Assembly (NCBI GenBank): GCA_046757965.1 | Contig: JBHHZI010000187.1 | Location: 1 to 5,816, forward strand | Direction of reading: 5' to 3' | From: JBHHZI01 sp046757965 | GTDB taxonomy: Bacteria; Acidobacteriota; Polarisedimenticolia; SMYD01 | DNA: 5,816 nucleotides | Shown here: piece after piece, positions 1 to 5,167 of the stretch | Layout of the letters: every line of letters starts with the position of its first letter | Numbering within the stretch: position 1 is the stretch's first letter | The notes under the pieces: generated by a model | Database searches by the model: none | Told to the model about the DNA's origin: nothing | What the model saw: only the letters and a program-made list of their open reading frames with translations | Program-made: the position numbers and the translations under genes

Positions 1-1572
1 CAGGTCGACGGGCCGCTTCTCTTCCGCCGCATGGATCGGTTCACGCCGCGCGTGGTCCCCGAGACGGACGGCGCCACCTTACCGTTCTTCAACCCCGAGG
101 GCACCGCCATCGGCTTCTTTCGCGGCGGATCGGTCTGGCGCGTGGACGTGACCGACAGCACGCCGATTCGCCTGGCGTCGGCCGCACCGCTGGGCGGTGC
201 CTGGGGAGACGGCGGACGGATCGTGTTCGCCGCCACGGACCGCTCCGGTCTGCTCGAACTGGACACGCGTACGGGCACGATCACGCCGGTGACCCACCTG
301 GACCCTGCCCGGGACGAGATCAGCCACCGCTGGCCGACATTCCTGCCCGGCGGCGGGGAAGTGCTGTTCAACATCGTTCACCGCGGCGATGCGAGGGGCG
401 ACGAGGCGGAGATCGCCCTGCTCGCTCTGGACACAGGCCGGCGCACGACGCTCATCGACGGTGGCACGCGGCCCGCGTTCGTGGCGCCGCGACACCTGCT
501 GTTTTCCCGTGCCGGTTCCCTGATGGCCGTGCCTCTCGGCCCCGATGGTCGGCACCCGGCCGGGACACCGTTCACGGTGGTGGAGAGCCTCCGCTGGTCG
601 CCGGAATCCGGGGCGACCGGATACGCCCTGTCACGAGCCGATCCGATTCTCGTCTACACGGCCTCACACGCCCCCGCCGGCTCCCCCGGACTGGCATGGT
701 TCGATGCTGCCGGTCGCATCATCAGGACACACCCGCTGGCCACACCCATCCACGACATGCGGATCGCGCCGGGTGGAGACCGCCTCGCCGCCACCGTCGG
801 TTCGATCCAGGCGGGTGTGGCCCTCGAATCGATCGGGGCGGGCCATCCGTTGCGGGATCTGGCTGGACCGGCCGGAGCCCACCATCCGGTGTGGTCGCCA
901 GACGGCAGCCATCTGGCCTTCTCGATCACCGAACCACGCGGCAACCGGCTGATGACCATGCGCGCCGACGGCAGCGACACGCGCTCGCTCCCCGGCAGCG
1001 GGCGTGACCGCACCGCCGAGAGCTGGTCGGTGGACGGCGCCTCCCTGGCTTTCTCCGAGTGGCGCGACGACACGGGGCTCGATCTGCTCATCGTTCATCC
1101 ATCGGAACCCGGCCCACCGGCGCCCCTGCACGCATCGCCGTACAACGAGAGAGAAGCACGTTTCTCTCCTGTGGGAGGCTGGCTCGCCTACACGTCGGAC
1201 GAATCCGAGCGGACCGAGGTCTACGTCGAGAGGTTTCCCGGGGGCGAGGACCGGTTGCAGGTGAGCAGCAGCGGCGGCAGCCACCCCTTCTGGTCCGCGG
1301 ATGGTTCCCGTCTCTACTATCGGCAGGGCGACGGGATCTATGCGGTGACCGTGAAGCTGGCCGGGTCGGTCTCCGCCTCCGCGCCGTGCCGGCTGTTCAC
1401 CGCACCCGCCGGGACCCGCTTCGTCGGCACCGACCGCACCGGAGACCTCGTTGCCGTGCGATCGGGTGAGGCGGCCGGGGCGACTCGGGTGGAGGTCATG
1501 GCCGGATTTGCTCACGCTCTGTCACACAGCAGCAGAGCTGCGACCACGACCGTCGCAGTCAGGCAGCCATGA
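1..1572 (+). CDS. TolB/PD40-type beta-propeller receptor, C-terminal part (5' partial; probably a Ser/Thr kinase-linked receptor)
   Basis: The frame is open from base 1 to the TGA at 1570-1572, giving 523 residues in view. The first ATG (base 31) is not a convincing start. The residues around it (LLFRRMDRF, then a PxTDGA.LPFF.PEG stretch) match the conserved early propeller strand of kinase-linked receptors, usually L(Y/F)xRxLD.....P.TEGA..PFFSPDG, so the gene begins upstream. Numbering from that Met, recognisable propeller elements are DEISHRWPTFLPGG (95-108), HLLFSRAGSLMAVPL (155-169), HHPVWSPDGSHLAFS (284-298) and EARFSPVGGWLAYTSD (375-390). In this family such propellers sit outside the cytoplasmic membrane behind an N-terminal cytoplasmic kinase and one membrane helix; both would lie off the window, so kinase activity is inferred, not seen. 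The last ~20 residues (Ser/Ala/Thr-rich) are a non-propeller tail. It is a paralogue of the next gene, which it overlaps by 4 bases. The propeller call is firm; the ligand is unknown. Confidence 0.85.
   Translation, partial: QVDGPLLFRRMDRFTPRVVPETDGATLPFFNPEGTAIGFFRGGSVWRVDVTDSTPIRLASAAPLGGAWGDGGRIVFAATDRSGLLELDTRTGTITPVTHLDPARDEISHRWPTFLPGGGEVLFNIVHRGDARGDEAEIALLALDTGRRTTLIDGGTRPAFVAPRHLLFSRAGSLMAVPLGPDGRHPAGTPFTVVESLRWSPESGATGYALSRADPILVYTASHAPAGSPGLAWFDAAGRIIRTHPLATPIHDMRIAPGGDRLAATVGSIQAGVALESIGAGHPLRDLAGPAGAHHPVWSPDGSHLAFSITEPRGNRLMTMRADGSDTRSLPGSGRDRTAESWSVDGASLAFSEWRDDTGLDLLIVHPSEPGPPAPLHASPYNEREARFSPVGGWLAYTSDESERTEVYVERFPGGEDRLQVSSSGGSHPFWSADGSRLYYRQGDGIYAVTVKLAGSVSASAPCRLFTAPAGTRFVGTDRTGDLVAVRSGEAAGATRVEVMAGFAHALSHSSRAATTTVAVRQP
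1569..1572 (+). promoter_or_regulatory. ATGA stop/start overlap, translational coupling
   Basis: The TGA stop of the first receptor gene (1570-1572) shares bases with the ATG start of the second (1569-1571). No strong Shine-Dalgarno sequence precedes it, only AGG at 1561-1563. This arrangement typically lets ribosomes terminate and re-initiate, which would tie the amounts of the two receptor proteins together. A second in-frame ATG immediately follows at 1572 and could serve equally well. Confidence 0.75.
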
Positions 1573-3821
1573 TGCAGGACATGACGCTGAAACAGCATGC
1601 TGCAGCGCGGGAGCTGCCCACCAGCGACGTGCTCCTGATGAGCGCGCGCATCGCGCGCGTCATGGAACAGGCGTACGAGCGCGGCGAATCGTGTCCAGCG
1701 TTCGACGAGGACTCCATCCGGGTGCGACGCTCCGGCGACGTGGACGTGCCCACCCGGTCCGGCGCGGGAGTGACCGACGCCGGCCTCCGGTCGTTCGGTC
1801 GGCTGCTGGAACGGGGGCTGGCCGGCTCATGGGCCGGTGGTCCGGGTGACCCGGACTCCCTGGCAGCGGCGCCGGCGCCGCTGCGCGAGATCATGGAGCG
1901 ATGCCGGGAAGAGGACCGCTCCTCAGCGGCTGCGCCGGACATCCGCACCATCCGCCTCAAGCTGGAGGCGCTCCTGGAGCAGACCCGCGACAGGGATTCG
2001 GCGCTGGCAGGAACTCGCCGGGAGAGACATCGCCAGCTCGGCATAGGTGCCCTAGCCGCGGTCGTGGTGGTCTCCACCGGGACCCTCGCACTGGCCCTGC
2101 TCGATCCGGACCCGCGCGTCGATCCCGTTCCGGGCGCGATGGCGTTCACACTGCCGGTGGTGCCGGCGGCGGCAGACGTCATGGGGCCACCCCAGGTGTC
2201 GATGGCGCCGGATGATCGATCCTTTCTCCTGGTCGATCCCGGGGATCGTACGGGCGGCACCGTGAGCCTGCAGAGTCTCGACGACGGGTCGCGCACGCTG
2301 CTTCCCGACATCGGCCCGATCTTCGGTGCGCTGCAGGTGTCGCCCGATGGGGAACAGGTCGCGTTCTACGCGAGGGCGTCAGCAGTCTCGAAGGTGGTCG
2401 ACAGCGCACTCTGGGTCGCACCGCTCGCCGGAGGCCCTCCTGTCCAGCTGGCCGGCGGGGTGAGCCGCGGGCTCACATGGACACGAGATGGCCGGATCGT
2501 CTTCGTGCCGAACGTTCACTCCGGTCTCGCGGCAGTGTCGGCCGCCGGGGGAGACGCCCGGATCCTGACCGTCCCGGATGCGTCTCGCGGCGAGATCACG
2601 CATCGCTGGCCGTCCCTGCTGCCGGACGGCAAGACGCTGCTGTTCACCATCGGCCTCGGCCGCATTCACTCGTTCGATGACGCGGAGATCGCCGCCTACT
2701 CGCTGGAGACCGGCCGCATCAAGGTCATTCTTGCCGGCGGCAGCAAGCCGACGTACGTCACCGGTGGTCATCTGTTGTTTACCCGCAGCGGACGGCTCAT
2801 GGTGGCGCCCTTCGACCTGAAGACCCTGGAGGTCACCGGACCTGTCGTGGCCGCCGTCGAAGGCGTGACCGGGTTTCCTGCGACCGGCGAGGCGATCTAC
2901 GCGATTTCCCCCGGCGGGACACTCGCCTATCTCCCCGGTGGTCTGTTCGATCTCGCCGCCGTTGACTGGACATGGGTGGATCGAGACGGGACGACGACAC
3001 CGGCCTTCGATACGCCCCGCCCGGTCGGTGCCTACGACCTGTCCCCGGACGGGCGGCGAGTGGTGGTCACCAGGAACGGGTATCACGACGACGTGTGGAT
3101 GTGGGACGTCGAGCGAAGCACCATGACGCGGCTGACCTTCGGGTCCAGTAATGGAACCAACCCGATCTGGTCGCCGGACGGCAAGCGGGTGGCGTACAGC
3201 AGTCGCACCACCGGAACGTCCGATGTCTTCTGGTCGCCAGCAGACGGCAGTGCCCCCGCGACCGTGCTGGCCACCGGGCCGGCCGACCTGTTTCCCGCCA
3301 CGTTCTCACCCGATGGACGTTTCCTGGTCTACCTCGAGGTCGACGGAGTCGGCGGCTTCGACCTCTGGCTGCAGCCGCTCTCCGGGGACGCCCCGCGCCG
3401 CCCGCTGGTTGCCACGCCCGCCCGGGAGACCGAGGCCCGTTTCTCACCCGACGGGCGCTGGGTGGCCTATACGTCCGATGTCTCCGGGACCGCGGAGATC
3501 TACGTCCGGTCCTTCGAACCCTCCGGGAACACCGGCCTGCCGGTCCGCATCTCATCCGGCGGCGGTGGCGTGCCGCGCTGGTCCGGACGCGGCGAGCTGT
3601 TCTTCCTGCATGACGGCCACCTGATGGTGGTCGGCCCTCTCTCCTCTTCCCGGCCGGATCGATTCTCCCCGCCACGACCGGCATTCGACGAGGACATGGT
3701 CGCCAAGTCATTCGATGTCACGGCGGACGGGAAACGGTTTCTCCTCTCCCGGCAGCTTCCCGTCACCTTCTCGCACCACATGAATGTCGTGCTCCGCTGG
3801 GCCGACACACTGTCCCCCTAG
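1569..3821 (+). CDS. Membrane receptor with degenerate kinase-like cytoplasmic domain and extracytoplasmic TolB/PD40 beta-propeller
   Basis: Complete gene of 750 residues. Residues 1-138 form a probable cytoplasmic region resembling an eroded kinase C-lobe (see separate entry). Residues 139-156 are charged and juxtamembrane, 157-178 form one hydrophobic helix (LGIGALAAVVVVSTG...), and 190-750 form the propeller. Propeller marks are a VSPDGEQVAFY strand (257-267), EITHRWPSLLPDG (342-354), HLLFTRSGRLMVAPF (401-415), LSPDGRRVVV (491-500), PIWSPDGKRVAYSS (532-545), FSPDGRFLVYLE (579-590) and ARFSPDGRWVAYTSD (623-637). The many xSPDGxxxAY repeats are diagnostic of PD40/TolB-type blades. The positive-inside rule (RRERHRQ before the helix) puts the propeller outside. 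The start is the first ATG of an ATGATG pair, overlapping the upstream stop; an AGG at 1561-1563 is the only ribosome-site-like sequence, so translation is probably coupled. The propeller is closely similar to that of the upstream gene, indicating tandem duplication or recruitment. It probably acts as a sensor or scaffold; enzymatic activity is not expected. The ligand is unknown. Confidence 0.9.
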   Translation: MMQDMTLKQHAAARELPTSDVLLMSARIARVMEQAYERGESCPAFDEDSIRVRRSGDVDVPTRSGAGVTDAGLRSFGRLLERGLAGSWAGGPGDPDSLAAAPAPLREIMERCREEDRSSAAAPDIRTIRLKLEALLEQTRDRDSALAGTRRERHRQLGIGALAAVVVVSTGTLALALLDPDPRVDPVPGAMAFTLPVVPAAADVMGPPQVSMAPDDRSFLLVDPGDRTGGTVSLQSLDDGSRTLLPDIGPIFGALQVSPDGEQVAFYARASAVSKVVDSALWVAPLAGGPPVQLAGGVSRGLTWTRDGRIVFVPNVHSGLAAVSAAGGDARILTVPDASRGEITHRWPSLLPDGKTLLFTIGLGRIHSFDDAEIAAYSLETGRIKVILAGGSKPTYVTGGHLLFTRSGRLMVAPFDLKTLEVTGPVVAAVEGVTGFPATGEAIYAISPGGTLAYLPGGLFDLAAVDWTWVDRDGTTTPAFDTPRPVGAYDLSPDGRRVVVTRNGYHDDVWMWDVERSTMTRLTFGSSNGTNPIWSPDGKRVAYSSRTTGTSDVFWSPADGSAPATVLATGPADLFPATFSPDGRFLVYLEVDGVGGFDLWLQPLSGDAPRRPLVATPARETEARFSPDGRWVAYTSDVSGTAEIYVRSFEPSGNTGLPVRISSGGGGVPRWSGRGELFFLHDGHLMVVGPLSSSRPDRFSPPRPAFDEDMVAKSFDVTADGKRFLLSRQLPVTFSHHMNVVLRWADTLSP
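1584..1982 (+). other. Degenerate protein-kinase C-lobe (pseudokinase remnant) inside the second receptor gene
   Basis: Residues ~6-138 of the 750-residue protein follow the layout of a Hanks-type kinase C-lobe without its active site. A stretch like the usual GPLP..EAL.IA.QIAEALEAAHERG helix is seen as ARELPTSD through RIARVMEQAYERG (13-39). The position of HRDLKPxN then reads CPAFDEDS (42-49), so the catalytic Asp is Ala44, the Lys is Asp46 and the Asn is Ser49. The IxVxxxG strand pair survives (IRVRRSGDV, 50-58), but DFG is replaced by TRS (62-64). Only about eight residues separate this from an alpha-F-like LRSFGRLLERGLAG (73-86), so the activation loop and APE motif are absent. A tail like LRxLLxRCLEKDPxxR...ARxxLEEAL is seen at 103-138 (PLREIMERC, then IRLKLEALL). 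No N-lobe, glycine loop or ATP-binding Lys precedes it. The alignment is to a family consensus held in memory, so residue pairing is approximate. Confidence 0.7.
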
Positions 3822-3838
3822 CCCGGTCCTCGCTGCCG

Positions 3839-3865
3839 TGGACAGAACCGCGAACATCTTCTAAC
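3839..3865 (+). promoter_or_regulatory. Weak candidate sigma-70-like promoter for the porin gene
   Basis: TGGACA (3839-3844, one mismatch to TTGACA) is followed after 15 bases by TCTAAC (3860-3865, four of six matches to TATAAT). The spacer is shorter than ideal and this could be chance in a GC-rich region. It is offered only because it is the best match I found by eye in the 207-base gap before the porin gene. Confidence 0.2.
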
Positions 3866-3915
3866 CTGCCCGACTCTGACATCTCAAACACGGATCGTTG
3901 TCGGCGGCGATCCAT

Positions 3916-3961
3916 GCCGGCTTCCGGGCACGGCCGGGAAGCCGGCGGGCTCGCTCGCCGG
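3916..3961 (+). promoter_or_regulatory. Two overlapping, mutually exclusive hairpins in the porin leader
   Basis: Hairpin A has a perfect 10-bp stem: GCCGGCTTCC (3916-3925) pairs with GGAAGCCGGC (3937-3946) around an 11-base loop. Hairpin B has a perfect 6-bp stem: CCGGCG (3942-3947) pairs with CGCCGG (3956-3961) around an 8-base loop. They share bases 3942-3946, so they cannot form together. No T-run follows either, so an ordinary intrinsic terminator is unlikely. They could terminate read-through from the receptor genes in a GC-rich host, stabilise the porin mRNA, or form a regulatory switch. Short GC stems also arise by chance in DNA of this composition. Confidence 0.4.
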
Positions 3962-4017
3962 ACGATTCCTGTCGCCGAGGCGGGATGCAGGACGCAGCAC
4001 GCCAGTTCTTCGGGCAT

Positions 4018-4022
4018 GGGAG
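4018..4022 (+). promoter_or_regulatory. Ribosome binding site of the porin gene
   Basis: GGGAG lies six bases before the ATG at 4029. It supports that start over the later in-frame ATG at 4068. It also argues against the out-of-frame ATG at 4024, which runs into TGA after one further codon. Confidence 0.65.
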
Positions 4023-4028
4023 CATGAC

Positions 4029-5087
4029 ATGAGCAGATCGTTTCACCGGCGAGATCTCACCCTCTGCATGGTGCTCATCGCGGCCGGTGCCGGTACGCCG
4101 GCAAGAGCGGGTGAAACCCTGCCGGACTGGGTCGAGAACACCACGATCAGCGGGCTGGTCTTCGGCGATGCCTACGGCGTGCTCTCTCACCACGATGGCG
4201 CCGTTGACGGAGAGAACGGCTTCTGGTTCCGGCGCGTCTATCTCACCTTCGACACGAAGCTCGAGGATGACTTCGATCTCCGCCTCCGGTTCGAGGGCAA
4301 CTCTCCCGGTGATTTCACGCGTGACGGTAAGATCGATCCATTCGTCAAGGATTTGTACCTGAAATGGAAGCGCGAGAACCTGGACCTGTACCTCGGGCTA
4401 TCCCCGACGCCCACCTTCAGCGCCCTGGAAACGTTCTGGGGATACCGGTCGGTCGAGAAGACCCCCCTGGATCTGCAGCGTCTGGGGTCGTCCCGCGACA
4501 CCGGCGTGGCCGTGAAGGGCCGCTTCGGAACCGGCGACCGCTTCGGCTATCACTTGATGGTCGGCAACGGCTCCGGCACGCGGGGGGAGACCGACGACGG
4601 CAAGAAAGTGATGGCCGCGTTGTCCTTTCGTCCCGCGGAGTCATGGTCCATCGAGGCATACGCCGACACCGAGAATCGGCCTGGGCACGCCAACCGCACG
4701 ACCTATCAGGCGTCGATCGGCCAGCGTCACGACCGGTACCGCTGGGGGGCGCTCTACGCCCGGCAGAACCGGGAAACCGGGCCGGGAGAAGACCTCGGCC
4801 TCGATCTCGTCTCGGTGTTCGGTGTCGTGAAACTGAAAGACCGGTTGACACTTCTCGGGCGCATCGATCGCATGTTCGATCCCAATCCCGAGGGGGACAA
4901 GATCCCTTACATCCCGTTCGATCCCTCCGCCCGGTCGACCTTCGTCCTCGTGGGTCTGGACTTCGCTGTCCGGCCGTCAGTCAGCTTCATCCCGAACATC
5001 GAGACCGTATTCTACGACACGCCCGGCAGTAGCCCCGATCCGGATACGGACGTCATCGCTCGGTTCACCTTCTTCGCCCACTTCTGA
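4029..5087 (+). CDS. Outer-membrane porin-like beta-barrel protein (phosphate-selective porin O/P-like superfamily)
   Basis: The gene encodes 352 residues with a clear Sec signal peptide: basic HRR (6-8), hydrophobic core 10-20, and probable cleavage after ARA (25-27), giving a mature protein starting GETLPDW. The rest is a run of amphipathic strands with alternating aromatic and hydrophobic residues. Examples are FWFRRVYLTFD (65-75), DFDLRLRFEG (81-90), LYLKWKRENLDLYLGL (109-124) and WSIEAYADTE (206-215). The chain ends in ARFTFFAHF, whose terminal Phe is the usual barrel-assembly signal. A central FWGYRSVEKTPLDLQ segment (136-150) and FDPNPEG (283-289) recall a porin family common in Acidobacteriota and similar phyla, often annotated as phosphate-selective porin or plain hypothetical. 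Phosphate specificity is not supported by anything visible. It probably forms a passive channel for small solutes in the outer membrane. The gene stands alone: 207 bases from the receptor genes and convergent with the next gene. Confidence 0.8.
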   Translation: MSRSFHRRDLTLCMVLIAAGAGTPARAGETLPDWVENTTISGLVFGDAYGVLSHHDGAVDGENGFWFRRVYLTFDTKLEDDFDLRLRFEGNSPGDFTRDGKIDPFVKDLYLKWKRENLDLYLGLSPTPTFSALETFWGYRSVEKTPLDLQRLGSSRDTGVAVKGRFGTGDRFGYHLMVGNGSGTRGETDDGKKVMAALSFRPAESWSIEAYADTENRPGHANRTTYQASIGQRHDRYRWGALYARQNRETGPGEDLGLDLVSVFGVVKLKDRLTLLGRIDRMFDPNPEGDKIPYIPFDPSARSTFVLVGLDFAVRPSVSFIPNIETVFYDTPGSSPDPDTDVIARFTFFAHF

Positions 5088-5100
5088 CCGGAGAGAGTAA

Positions 5101-5150
5101 CGTCAAGGGGCGCATCACCGGCAATCCGATGACGCGCCCCGACATTGACG
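5101..5150. terminator. Imperfect long hairpin between convergent genes, probable bidirectional terminator
   Basis: GGGGCGC (5107-5113) pairs with GCGCCCC (5134-5140). The stem extends inward by ATC (5114-5116) with GAT (5128-5130) across a three-base bulge, and outward by CGTCAA (5101-5106) with TTGACG (5145-5150) across a four-base bulge. It lies 13 bases after the porin stop and 17 bases beyond the stop of the minus-strand gene. No good T-run follows on the plus strand; on the minus strand the sequence after the stem begins TTACTCTC. Position and stem strength favour a shared terminator. Confidence 0.55.
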
Positions 5151-5167
5151 CCGAACTGTCCCGGGAG

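Noticed and set aside
79..1515. Several long open frames on the opposite strand and in other frames across the first receptor gene
   Set aside because: Their translations are Arg/Pro/Gly-rich with no recognisable motif, as expected for shadows of a GC-rich gene; the plus-strand frame has clear propeller repeats.
1641..1660. Alternating GC tract (GCGCGCGCAT then CGCGCGCGT), a possible Z-DNA or palindromic control site
   Set aside because: It encodes the SARIARV helix of the kinase-like region in frame and is explained by Ala/Arg codons; nothing around it suggests regulation.
1680..1765. Possible frameshift having scrambled a normal kinase catalytic loop
   Set aside because: The other frames here give no HRDLKP- or DFG-like sequence, and kinase-like residues occur on both sides in the same frame, so substitution and deletion fit better than a frameshift.
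4056..4067. LTLC in the porin signal peptide as a lipoprotein lipobox
   Set aside because: Leu directly before the Cys is not accepted by a normal lipobox, the Cys lies early in the hydrophobic core, and a good ARA cleavage site follows.
4029..5087. Assigning the porin as a true phosphate channel (OprP/OprO)
   Set aside because: Only the general barrel architecture and family resemblance are visible; no arginine ladder or lysine cluster could be placed, and no phosphate-uptake genes are nearby.
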